Of a DNA stretch of 49,459 bases, positions 10,063-24,338 are shown piece after piece (within the stretch, counting starts at the first letter, position 1; each line of letters begins with the position of its first letter). The notes below the pieces were generated by a model. It was not told where the DNA came from. It was given only the letters and a program-made list of their open reading frames with translations, and ran no database searches. The position numbers were made by a program, and so were the translations under genes. Source of the DNA: a bacterium (GTDB lineage Bacteria; Zhuqueibacterota; QNDG01; DTFT01); the NCBI GenBank assembly GCA_030372965.1, contig JAUCQC010000182.1, positions 1 to 49,459 of the forward strand, read 5' to 3'.

Positions 10063-12000
10063 CTATTTGATCAGGGTGATTTTCCTCGAGATCGAAAGGC
10101 GGCCCGCCTGCAGCCGGCAGACGTACAGGCCGGCCGGCAGGGAACCCGCGTCGAACGCGGCTGTGACCGTTCCCTTCTCCCTCACTTCATCCACGAGCGT
10201 CGCGACTTCCTCCCCAGCCACGTTGTACACCTTCAGCGTGACCCGGCCTCTTTCCGGGACGCGGACCCGGATCGTCGTGGACGGATTGAAGGGATTCGGA
10301 TAGTTCGGATACAACTGATACCCGGCCGGCCCCCCGTCCGTCTCCGTTTCGCCGACCGAACGGGGGTCTCCGGCTTCGATCAGGACCATCTGAATCGACC
10401 TCGGAGGCGACAGGAATTTGATCTCTCCCGCGACGGGGTAGGCCGCCGCCGGAATCCCGTACAGGTCGTCGTACGGCCCCCAATGGTTCTCCGACGGTCC
10501 GAATCCGTTGATGCTCACGTTCGGAGAGAAGTCCCCGGTGTCCGTCCCCCCGGTGAATGAAAAGACGTAATACCGGCTTCCGGCTCCGACCGCCGAGACG
10601 TCGACTCCGACAATCTTTTCGGATGTCCCCTTGTTCACGGTCACCAGACTGGTCTCACCCGAGGCGAACCGGGAGCCGTAGCAGAGCACGTCCTTGTCGG
10701 TCGAGGCCGCGGGAACCGCGTGGTCCCCGGTCATCGTCTGCAGGTAGGCCAAAGTGTAAAAGTCGGCGCGGGGATGGTGCGAGAAATCGGCGTCCGATCC
10801 GCCGTAGAACATGGTCGATTCGCCGGACAGCAGAAGCCATCGGGCGCCGAGGCCGTAATTGTTCTTCATCAGCTCGCAGACGAGCACGACCGCCTGCATG
10901 CCGTTCACGAACGAGACGGCCCTGGCGGCATTGCCGTTGTCGTTGATGTTGTATTCGGTCAGCGCGACCGGTTTGGACGGGGCGTTGAAGCTCGAAAAGT
11001 CCCGCTTCAGAAAATCCATGTCCCGCTTCAGTTCCGTGGAGGCGAGCGTGAGGATGTCGTTCACGTTGTTGGACGTGCTGATATAGTTGTGAATGACGTA
11101 GAAGTCCGCGGCATCCCCGACTTCCCTGAAGAATTCCTCGTTCCACTTGCGGTCCACGAAGTTCCAACTGGTCGGCCCGTCGATGACCACCTGTCCGCCG
11201 ATATAGATGGTGACGCCGATGTCCGCGGCCGCGGCTCTCATCGAGTCGGCAAACACCCTGAAATGCTGTCCGTACAGCGCGCCCGTGATGATTTGCGGCT
11301 GTCCGTCCTTGTTCAGCGTGGTGTCGATCATCCACCCGTATTCCCACGGACCGCCGTTTTCGTTCCCCACTTCCCAGAACCGGGTCCGTCCGTCGTCGAC
11401 ACGCACCCAGTCCGCGGCCAGGTGCGCGGCCTTCGCGACCGGGTCATCGCTCGTTCCGTAACGCGCGTACCCGTAATTCACGGTGATCAATCCCTCTTCC
11501 ACGAGGGTGTTCTCGCGAAGCGCGTAATACTGGTCCGTCGTCGTCTGCCAGCCGCCCTTCCCCGTCTGTCCCCAGAATTTGTTCTTTTTCGCGGTTTTCG
11601 TCACGCTGTTGTACGTGGTGCCGTCATAGATGGAGTCGGGCACGTCCGCCGGCACGCCGTTCCAGAAATAGCCGTTCGACCAGCTCCCGCCCGGAAACCG
11701 GATCAGCGTGGGCGCCAGCAGTTCGACGCCTTCGACGAATTCACGGTTGGTGTGCGCCCCGGCCCAGGCGGCGATGGCGTTGCCGAAGACGTATTTGGAG
11801 ATGGGCCCGATCGTGTCGTTGCCGAAGGTCACGACAACCGACGCCGGCTCGGCCGGCTTGACCGCGGTCACCGCGGGAGGGAGATCCGCTGTTTTGGGCT
11901 CGAAGTTCTCCAGGAAGCAATTGGGCCGGCTCTGCCCGTCGAGGCCGGCGGGAACGAGAACGGCCGCTCCCAGCAGGATGGCACAAACGGTCTTTTTCAT
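10063..12000 (-). CDS. GH51-like alpha-L-arabinofuranosidase (clan GH-A) with T9SS sorting domain
   Basis: A 645-residue secreted protein with a signal peptide (about residues 1-23, ending LDGQ). The catalytic part resembles clan GH-A arabinofuranosidases: RFPGGSWSNGYFW, acid/base candidate Glu214 in WEVGNENG, and nucleophile candidate Glu349 in VALTEYNIN. GH51 is the best guess, but GH44 or GH30-like relatives are not excluded. The last 80 residues are a T9SS type A sorting domain (YPNYPNPFNPSTTI, then GLYVCRL, ending ITLIK). It is therefore probably exported through T9SS to the cell surface or medium. This is the only T9SS-tagged member of the fourteen-gene minus-strand run, which marks it as an extracellular step such as removing arabinose from intact polymer. 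The start follows GGGGGT. Confidence 0.8.
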   Translation of the reverse strand: MKKTVCAILLGAAVLVPAGLDGQSRPNCFLENFEPKTADLPPAVTAVKPAEPASVVVTFGNDTIGPISKYVFGNAIAAWAGAHTNREFVEGVELLAPTLIRFPGGSWSNGYFWNGVPADVPDSIYDGTTYNSVTKTAKKNKFWGQTGKGGWQTTTDQYYALRENTLVEEGLITVNYGYARYGTSDDPVAKAAHLAADWVRVDDGRTRFWEVGNENGGPWEYGWMIDTTLNKDGQPQIITGALYGQHFRVFADSMRAAAADIGVTIYIGGQVVIDGPTSWNFVDRKWNEEFFREVGDAADFYVIHNYISTSNNVNDILTLASTELKRDMDFLKRDFSSFNAPSKPVALTEYNINDNGNAARAVSFVNGMQAVVLVCELMKNNYGLGARWLLLSGESTMFYGGSDADFSHHPRADFYTLAYLQTMTGDHAVPAASTDKDVLCYGSRFASGETSLVTVNKGTSEKIVGVDVSAVGAGSRYYVFSFTGGTDTGDFSPNVSINGFGPSENHWGPYDDLYGIPAAAYPVAGEIKFLSPPRSIQMVLIEAGDPRSVGETETDGGPAGYQLYPNYPNPFNPSTTIRVRVPERGRVTLKVYNVAGEEVATLVDEVREKGTVTAAFDAGSLPAGLYVCRLQAGRLSISRKITLIK

Positions 12001-12024
12001 GTTACCCCCGGGTTTGCCGAATCC

Positions 12025-13641
12025 TCAATTCAGGGGCGACGGGTCCGTTCCCTGCTGTCTTTTCAGGACAAGCAGGAACACGTCATTCTCCCGCATCGAC
12101 AGTGCGCGCTCGAAACCGGTTTTGTTTCCGATCAGGATTCTTTCACTGGAGATCGGGGAACCGTCATTGAGCGCCATTATTTTCCGCACCTGCTCTCTCG
12201 TCAGCTGACCGGGCCTTCCCATGTCGAAATAGGTTGTATAGGGATCATTCACGCGATAGCCTATCTTGTAAACCTCCAGCGTGTACGGTCCCGGGGGAAT
12301 TCGGCTCATCTGGATTTTCACGCTCCCCTTGTTTCGGGCCGGCAGATCCCGGATAAAATATTCCTGGTTGTTGACGGAATCCTCGGGAAGGGTTACGGTG
12401 AAATCCCAGAACAGGATCTGGACGCCTCCCCGGTCATCCCTGCACGCCCAGGAGCAGGGATCGGCGTTCGTCAATTCCGTGTCCCCGAGGCGGTTCATGA
12501 ACTGGTACGCGTAGAACGCGGGCTTGCGGATGGATTGATAGTTCAGGAGGCCGAAGCCGCCGTGAAAAGGCGTGAATCGCGGTCCGGGCTCCTCGAAAAT
12601 GTCCGTGAACACCCAGTATGACATGGATTGAGCCGCGCCTCCGACCCTTTTGATCTTGTCCAGGATGTAGGCGGCCTGGTGGTAACTGTCGTGAATCGGA
12701 TCCGCGGGCGTGTAGGAGGAGCTCCACTCCGTGTAATGAAGCTCCAGACCGGGCATGGAGGAGCCTTCGATTTCCTTCCGTGAATTCAGGACATCGCCGG
12801 CCAGGCTCATCGGGTTCCGGTCTAGAACCGTTCCGGAGTTTCCGTACTCGTCGAGATACCCCTGTTTGACGCCGTAGGCATGGGTGCTGATGAAATCGAG
12901 CGGAAGATCGTTTTTCCGGCAGAAATCGATCAGTTCCACTTCCCACGCGGCGCCCGCGGTGGCCGGACCGCCGACACGGTATTCCGGATTGACGCTCTTC
13001 ACGGCATTCGCGGAATGGCGGTATAACTTGAAATACTCCTCCTGCGTGCCCGCCCAGAACCCGTCCAGATTCGGCTCGTTCCACACTTCAAAATACCAGG
13101 TTTTGACCTCGTCCGCGCCGTACCGTTCCGTGAAATGCTCCGTCAGGTTCCGGATCAGCGCCTCCCATTTCGAAAAATCTTTCGGAGGAGTGACATTCCC
13201 CCTCCACCAGAATATCGTCTTTCTGCCGCTGGCCATGGCCTCGGGCATGAACCCCAGCTCGACGAACGGCTTCATGCCGATGCCGAGGATGTAATCGGTC
13301 AGGACATCGATATATTGATAGTTATACTCCGGGTTTCCATGCCGGTCCTCCCGGTAGACGCCCATGTCGTCGGTCAGCAGTCCGTGCATCCGGATGTATT
13401 TGAACCCGCACTCCCGATGGACTTCGGCCAACTGGGCCTGCCAGTCGGCCCGCAGTCCTTCATTCGCCCTGCCCGCGCCCACGCATTCCCTGAACATCGT
13501 GTTCAGGGGTCCCCGGATCCGGTCATAATCGAGCCGGATCGTCCGATCCGTCCGGGCGGATCGCTCTTTCGCGTCAACCGGCCGGCCGACGGCCGTGAGG
13601 ACCGTCAACAGCCCGAATACCATGAATCTGATCCGCATCAT
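12025..13641 (-). CDS. GH39 beta-xylosidase family protein
   Basis: A GH39 glycosidase, 538 residues from the preferred ATG at 13641 (MMRIRFM), which follows GGAAAGGA. The track start at 13659 is a TTG that overlaps this ribosome-binding site. The signal peptide ends near GRPVDA. Family features are strong: RMHGLLTDDMGVY, the long VELGFMPEAMASG segment, acid/base Glu189 in FEVWNEPN, and nucleophile Glu305 in LHYTEWSSSY. A beta-sandwich completes the fold. GH39 enzymes are mostly beta-xylosidases or alpha-iduronidases, with some newer activities; xylo-oligosaccharide hydrolysis is the natural reading beside GH10 and GH51-like genes. There is no T9SS tag, so it is likely periplasmic. It lies 24 bp before the GH51-like gene, which suggests co-transcription. 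Confidence 0.9.
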   Translation of the reverse strand: MMRIRFMVFGLLTVLTAVGRPVDAKERSARTDRTIRLDYDRIRGPLNTMFRECVGAGRANEGLRADWQAQLAEVHRECGFKYIRMHGLLTDDMGVYREDRHGNPEYNYQYIDVLTDYILGIGMKPFVELGFMPEAMASGRKTIFWWRGNVTPPKDFSKWEALIRNLTEHFTERYGADEVKTWYFEVWNEPNLDGFWAGTQEEYFKLYRHSANAVKSVNPEYRVGGPATAGAAWEVELIDFCRKNDLPLDFISTHAYGVKQGYLDEYGNSGTVLDRNPMSLAGDVLNSRKEIEGSSMPGLELHYTEWSSSYTPADPIHDSYHQAAYILDKIKRVGGAAQSMSYWVFTDIFEEPGPRFTPFHGGFGLLNYQSIRKPAFYAYQFMNRLGDTELTNADPCSWACRDDRGGVQILFWDFTVTLPEDSVNNQEYFIRDLPARNKGSVKIQMSRIPPGPYTLEVYKIGYRVNDPYTTYFDMGRPGQLTREQVRKIMALNDGSPISSERILIGNKTGFERALSMRENDVFLLVLKRQQGTDPSPLN

Positions 13642-13757
13642 GGATGGGTTCCTTTCCAAAATAGTGATCGCCGGATCCGGTTTCGTATCGGGCGCTCCGG
13701 CCGGGGCGCAGAGCTGGATGTTCGATCGGTCACATGCCGGAGGGACGGGGCCGTCCG

Positions 13758-15803
13758 CTACGGTGTCTCGACGAATTCCGGTTCATTCGGCGGAATCACG
13801 AAATGAGCGGGAAGCGGCCTGTCGAACAGGAGGCTTCTGGACGGCGCCGTCATCCGGATTTCCTTCGGCTCGGCCGTGCAATTCAGGTACAGAACATGCT
13901 TTGCGTCGATGCGCCTGGCCATGACGCCCGCGGGCGCGTCCGGCCCTTTCCGGATGGACAACGCGTCGATCAAATCATCCAGCAGGGGGCTCAGAATCTC
14001 GCCTCTCGCGGGCAGTCCGATATAGACGGCCCTGCCCCTGCCGTACCGGTTGGACGTGATCACCGGCACATCCCGGTCCAGGCTGGTGATCAGCCCGATG
14101 ATTTCGGCGCCTTTCGGTTCGATGACGTCGACCCGGGGCGATTCCGTCTCCAGGTCCTCTCCCCGGTAACGCACCCGGATCTTCTTTCCTTTATAGGAGA
14201 GCCGGGACAGTTCGTTCATGGCCTCGACCTCTTCGAACGCGCCGACCCGCACGCCGAAGACATCCTCCAGCAGACCGGGGCGGGTTGAGCTGAAAACCCG
14301 GCTGGTCGTGTCCACAACCGCCGAGTAGGCGGTCATCACCGCGGTGCCGCCTTTTTTCACGAAATCGCGGATTTTTCCCGCGGTCTCCGGATCCATGACG
14401 GTGACGCCGGGGATCATCAGCAGCTTGTAGTCCAGACCGCTCCGGCGTATGTCCACCATCCGGACGTCCATGTTCCGGTCATAGAACTGCCTGAAACAGG
14501 TGCCGACCTGGCTCTCGTGCGATTCTGGAAAGGACGCGCTGACGATCTGGCTCGGAAACGAAAACGCGAGGGCCGCCTCCGCCCTCGGTTTGTATGGCAG
14601 GAACCTCTCGATTTTCCTGAATTCACCCGCGATCTTCCGGTATTCGTCGTATTTCCGGTTCGGGATGCCGTCCCAGTCGATCAGGCCCTGCAGGTACTGC
14701 TCCTCCCCGCTGTGCATGTTCTGCCAGGTCCATCCGCAGACCATCTGGTTGCCGAACATCAGGGAGGCGTACGCCTGCTTCCGGCAGGATCCGGGAACCG
14801 CCGTCATGGTCGTGAATTCATTGCACCAGAACGGGTTTTCGCTCTCGTACTGAATCCGGACGATGCCGAAAGACGCCCACAGGATGCCCTCGTTGTTGAG
14901 CAGGGACGTGCCCGCGTAGAATCCGTTGCCCTCCCGGGTCATCAGGCCGGAATAGGCGATGGGCGCGTAGTCAAAAAATTTCATGCCGCTGTAATACCAC
15001 GCGTTGGTGGTGATCAGGGCGTTCGGGGCTTCGGCATTGACCCGGCGGATGACCTCGAACAGCAGCTGATTGATTTCATCCGATACGAACCGCCTGAAAT
15101 CGAGCATCCGTTCGGGGACATCATTGAAGTGTGTGGACACGGGAAATCCGACTTCCTCGAACCCGTTGAGGCGTCTGGACCATCTCTGGGTCGCCCAGGC
15201 CTCGTTCAACCGTTCGACCGTGGCGTATTTCCGCTTCAGCCAGCCGATGAAGCGCATCCGGGCCGTTTCGGAATAGGAAATGCGGCCGTCGCCCGACTCG
15301 TTGTCGATTCCGAAGGCCAGCAGGGCCGGGTGCTTCGCGTAGCGTCTCGCGATCGTTTCCGCGAAACGCAGGGCGTACCGCTGATAATATGGATCCCCGA
15401 CATCCTCCATGTACCGGTGATTCGGGTATTGCGGGTCGCCGTTCGAGTCCACAATGCCGATGGAGGGATATTTCCGGTGCAGCCAGATCGGGGCCGGCCG
15501 TATGGCGATGTCCAGGACGACCTTGATTCCGGCTTCGTGCATTCCGTCCATCACCCGATCGAACCATTCGAAGTCGAATTGCCCCTCGGACGGCTCATAA
15601 CTGTCCCAGGCCAGGTGTCCCATACGGACCACCTTGAATCCGGCCTCGCGCATGAGCCGGATGTCGCCCGCGATCTTGACCGGATCCTTGTCGTCGTGCG
15701 GATGGTAATTGGCCCCGACGAACAGCTCCTGGCCGCCCAGCCTGGAGCCGGCCAGAGACAGAATCGCCGCTGATAACAGAAAGCCGCGCAGCCGTTTTCT
15801 CAT
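13758..15803 (-). CDS. GH42 beta-galactosidase
   Basis: A 681-residue exported GH42 beta-galactosidase. The signal peptide runs to about residue 24 (GSRLGGQ). The GH42 barrel begins VGANYHPHDD and contains VVRMGHLAWDSYEPSEG, acid/base Glu169 in FGIDNESG, and nucleophile candidate Glu329 in FWCNEFTTM. A trimerisation-like alpha/beta domain (about 415-610; GLDYKLLMIPGV) and a small C-terminal beta domain follow. Most GH42 enzymes are cytoplasmic, so the signal peptide is mildly unusual though known. The start follows GGAGGGGG. It should release terminal beta-galactose from oligosaccharides, which partly duplicates the three GH2 enzymes of the run. Confidence 0.92.
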   Translation of the reverse strand: MRKRLRGFLLSAAILSLAGSRLGGQELFVGANYHPHDDKDPVKIAGDIRLMREAGFKVVRMGHLAWDSYEPSEGQFDFEWFDRVMDGMHEAGIKVVLDIAIRPAPIWLHRKYPSIGIVDSNGDPQYPNHRYMEDVGDPYYQRYALRFAETIARRYAKHPALLAFGIDNESGDGRISYSETARMRFIGWLKRKYATVERLNEAWATQRWSRRLNGFEEVGFPVSTHFNDVPERMLDFRRFVSDEINQLLFEVIRRVNAEAPNALITTNAWYYSGMKFFDYAPIAYSGLMTREGNGFYAGTSLLNNEGILWASFGIVRIQYESENPFWCNEFTTMTAVPGSCRKQAYASLMFGNQMVCGWTWQNMHSGEEQYLQGLIDWDGIPNRKYDEYRKIAGEFRKIERFLPYKPRAEAALAFSFPSQIVSASFPESHESQVGTCFRQFYDRNMDVRMVDIRRSGLDYKLLMIPGVTVMDPETAGKIRDFVKKGGTAVMTAYSAVVDTTSRVFSSTRPGLLEDVFGVRVGAFEEVEAMNELSRLSYKGKKIRVRYRGEDLETESPRVDVIEPKGAEIIGLITSLDRDVPVITSNRYGRGRAVYIGLPARGEILSPLLDDLIDALSIRKGPDAPAGVMARRIDAKHVLYLNCTAEPKEIRMTAPSRSLLFDRPLPAHFVIPPNEPEFVETP

Positions 15804-15823
15804 CCCGCACCCCCTCCGTACGC

Positions 15824-21753
<5,930 letters not shown>

Positions 21754-21793
21754 CTGTGCACTCCTTTTTGGGGGCGTTTGGGTGCGCGGAGAA

Positions 21794-21838
21794 TCCGGGT
21801 CCCCGGACGCCGCTACAACTGCGATCGTTCATGATCGC
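21794..21838. promoter_or_regulatory. Paired hairpins in the GH31-GH3 gap
   Basis: The 96-bp gap between the GH31 stop and the GH3 start holds two perfect short inverted repeats. One is TCCGGG-TC-CCCGGA (21794-21807) and the other is GCGATC-GTTCAT-GATCGC (21821-21838). Neither is followed by a T-run on the minus strand, so termination is unlikely. They could be mRNA-stabilising or processing hairpins, or an operator. Confidence 0.35.
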
Positions 21839-21849
21839 GGACGCGGGGA

Positions 21850-24267
21850 CTACAAGCGCACGACGGTTTTCCGTCCGGCGTATTTCACGGTTTTCGCGTC
21901 CTTTGCCGGCGTTTCCATCCCGATGCCGGCTCCCTTCCCGACCCGCACGACGCGGAATTGCCGCGATTCGAGCATTCCGGGATAGCGGCCCTTGCGGGCC
22001 CCGATGGTCAGTGTGCCCGCGGAATCGTCCCAGCGGAAGGGGATCTCCGTGTAAAGACCCTTCTCATAGTTGTAATTGTCTTTCTCGTCCTCGTACAGGG
22101 TGAATGCGCCGTCGGCGCCGGGGTACACCCGTATTTCGAGATCGTCCCACGGTTTCTCGGCCGCGTACTGCACGTCCGGCCCCACGGGCAGAATGGCGCC
22201 GGACCGGACGAACAGGGGAATGAGGTCGATCGGGGCTTCCCGGCTCACGGTTTGTCCGCCGGTCAATCTCTCCCCGCTCCAGAAATCAACCCAGTCGGTT
22301 CCTCCGGGAAGATAGAGCGTGTCGCTCCGGACCGCGCTGAAATCCTCGACGCGGGTCGTATCCTTTCCGGTCACGCGGACGGTCGAATACATGGGCCGGG
22401 TGACCGGGCAGACCAGAATCGACCGGCCGAACAGGTACTCGTCGTTGATGTCGAGCGCCCGCGGATCCCCGGGAAAATCCATCATCAGGGCGCGCGTCAG
22501 GGTCGATTGACGCGCCGTCACGTCCCACGAGGCCGAATAGATGTAGGGCAGCAGGCTGTAGCGCAGCCGGATGCTTTTTTCAATGGAATCATGAACCCGG
22601 TCGCCCTTCCGGCCGAATTGCCAGATCTCGCGGGGCGCGTCCGTGCCGTGCGACCGCATCATGGGGCAGAAGGCGCCGAACTGCATCCATCGGGCGTAGA
22701 GCTCCCGGTAATCGGGATCCCCGAGCCGTTTCGGAAAGTTCCAGAGGAAAAACCCGCCGATGTCGCTGTTCCAGTGGGGGATGCCGCACAGGGAGAAATT
22801 CAGGCCCGCGGAAATCTGGTTCCGGAGCGCGTCCCACGACGCCACCACGTCGCCGGACCAGGTGTTGGCGGCGTACCGCTGCTGGCCGGCGAACGCCGAA
22901 CGGGTCAGGATGAAAACGCGCTTGTCCGAGCAGACGGAACGCTGATGGTCGTAAACGCCCCCCACGGCCGCGAGGGGAAAGGCGTTCCGCACGCTCCGGA
23001 ACGAACCGAGGAAGGTGCGGTTGTCGAAATCCGAGGGCTTGAACTGCATGTGATCGGGTTCCGTGGAGTCCATCCACCATCCGTCCATTCCAAGCGAAAA
23101 AATGCCCTGATTCAGGTATTTCCAGTAGATGTCGCGGGCCGCGGGGTTGAAGGGGTCGTACACCCGCACGCCCGAGGGATAATCCATGTTGGGCGGCCAC
23201 TTTTCGGAGCCGGACTCCGGCCAGGTCCTGATGTCCAGAAGCGCGCCGATTTTCTCCAGTTCCCGATAGGGCTTGGTCTGCGGTCCGAATGAGCTCCAGA
23301 TGGAGATGATCGCGTGGCCGTTCAGTCCGTGGATGTCGTCGATCATCCGCTTCGGATCCGGGAATTCCGGATTGAGGAATTCCATGGCGTTCCACAGGTA
23401 ATTGTTGCCCCAGTACTGCCAGTCCTGGATGACGCCGTCGAGCGGCACGCCCAGTTCGCGGTGCTTCCGGACCACGCCGACGAGCTCGTCCTGGCTCTTG
23501 TACCGCTCCTTGCTCTGCCAGTACCCGTAGGTCCACAGGGGGAACATCGGCGCCTGTCCCGTGAGGCCGCGCATCAGGGCGATGACGCCGTCCGCGCTCC
23601 CGCCGGCCAGGAAGTAATAGTCGATGCCCTCCCCCACCTCGGAGCGGAAGGACGTCCCCCCCGGTCCGTCCTCGAACACCGTGGGCGACGGGTTGTCCCA
23701 GAACACGCCGTACCCCTTGACGGATTGGAAGAAGGGGATGAAGTCCTCGGTGTTGTTCTGCACCATGTGGAGCTTCAGGTTCCGCTGGATCATCCGGCCC
23801 TGCTGCTGCATGCCCAGGCCGTAAATGGGCTCGTCCTTTCCGAGCACGAAGGACTGGCTGACACGGAGCGTCTTCCGGCCTGCGTCGTCGAAATCCTCGA
23901 ACGCGGTGCCGGACGGCTTCTCACGGAAAAGGGGTCCGCCCGCCGCGTCCAGGAAGGAGACCGTTCCGTCCTCGAGGTCGAGCCGCACCTGCAGGTTTTC
24001 GCTCCGCACCGAAACCTGCCGGTCGTCCCTCCGGACCCGGAGGGGCGTCTCTTCCGGCTCCCGGATCACGGAAAAACCCCTGGAGAAGAAAACCCGGCCT
24101 GCCGGCGTTTTCTGGACACGAACCGTGGACGGATCGACAAACCGGATCTCCACGTCCATGGAAGCCACCGTGGCCCGGATGCCGGCCGCGGTTTCGGTGT
24201 AGGTGCCCGTTGGTGCGGCCGCGGCCGTAGCCGCGAGCAGCAGGATTGCCGGAATCACCTTGTGCAT
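21850..24267 (-). CDS. GH31 alpha-xylosidase-like protein
   Basis: An 805-residue exported GH31 enzyme with a signal peptide to about residue 18. The N-terminal beta-sandwich runs to about 235, with DEPIYGLGMQQQGRM. The barrel follows (FPLWTYGYWQSKERYKSQDE), with nucleophile Asp400 in GWWMDSTEPD. Distal beta domains carry FGRSILVCPVT and LPGGTDWVDFWSGERL. The WWMDSTEPD form resembles bacterial alpha-xylosidases from xyloglucan loci more than alpha-glucosidases, but that is recognition rather than alignment. It would remove alpha-1,6-xylose from xyloglucan oligosaccharides, letting the flanking GH3 enzymes take the exposed glucose. The start follows GGGGATGATGCC. The gene is flanked by two GH3 paralogues. 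Confidence 0.9.
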   Translation of the reverse strand: MHKVIPAILLLAATAAAAPTGTYTETAAGIRATVASMDVEIRFVDPSTVRVQKTPAGRVFFSRGFSVIREPEETPLRVRRDDRQVSVRSENLQVRLDLEDGTVSFLDAAGGPLFREKPSGTAFEDFDDAGRKTLRVSQSFVLGKDEPIYGLGMQQQGRMIQRNLKLHMVQNNTEDFIPFFQSVKGYGVFWDNPSPTVFEDGPGGTSFRSEVGEGIDYYFLAGGSADGVIALMRGLTGQAPMFPLWTYGYWQSKERYKSQDELVGVVRKHRELGVPLDGVIQDWQYWGNNYLWNAMEFLNPEFPDPKRMIDDIHGLNGHAIISIWSSFGPQTKPYRELEKIGALLDIRTWPESGSEKWPPNMDYPSGVRVYDPFNPAARDIYWKYLNQGIFSLGMDGWWMDSTEPDHMQFKPSDFDNRTFLGSFRSVRNAFPLAAVGGVYDHQRSVCSDKRVFILTRSAFAGQQRYAANTWSGDVVASWDALRNQISAGLNFSLCGIPHWNSDIGGFFLWNFPKRLGDPDYRELYARWMQFGAFCPMMRSHGTDAPREIWQFGRKGDRVHDSIEKSIRLRYSLLPYIYSASWDVTARQSTLTRALMMDFPGDPRALDINDEYLFGRSILVCPVTRPMYSTVRVTGKDTTRVEDFSAVRSDTLYLPGGTDWVDFWSGERLTGGQTVSREAPIDLIPLFVRSGAILPVGPDVQYAAEKPWDDLEIRVYPGADGAFTLYEDEKDNYNYEKGLYTEIPFRWDDSAGTLTIGARKGRYPGMLESRQFRVVRVGKGAGIGMETPAKDAKTVKYAGRKTVVRL

Positions 24268-24338
24268 GGCATCATCCCCGATGAAGGTTCGGACACCGGA
24301 TCAAGCCGCGGGCCGCGGGACCCGGATCCGGAGTCGGT

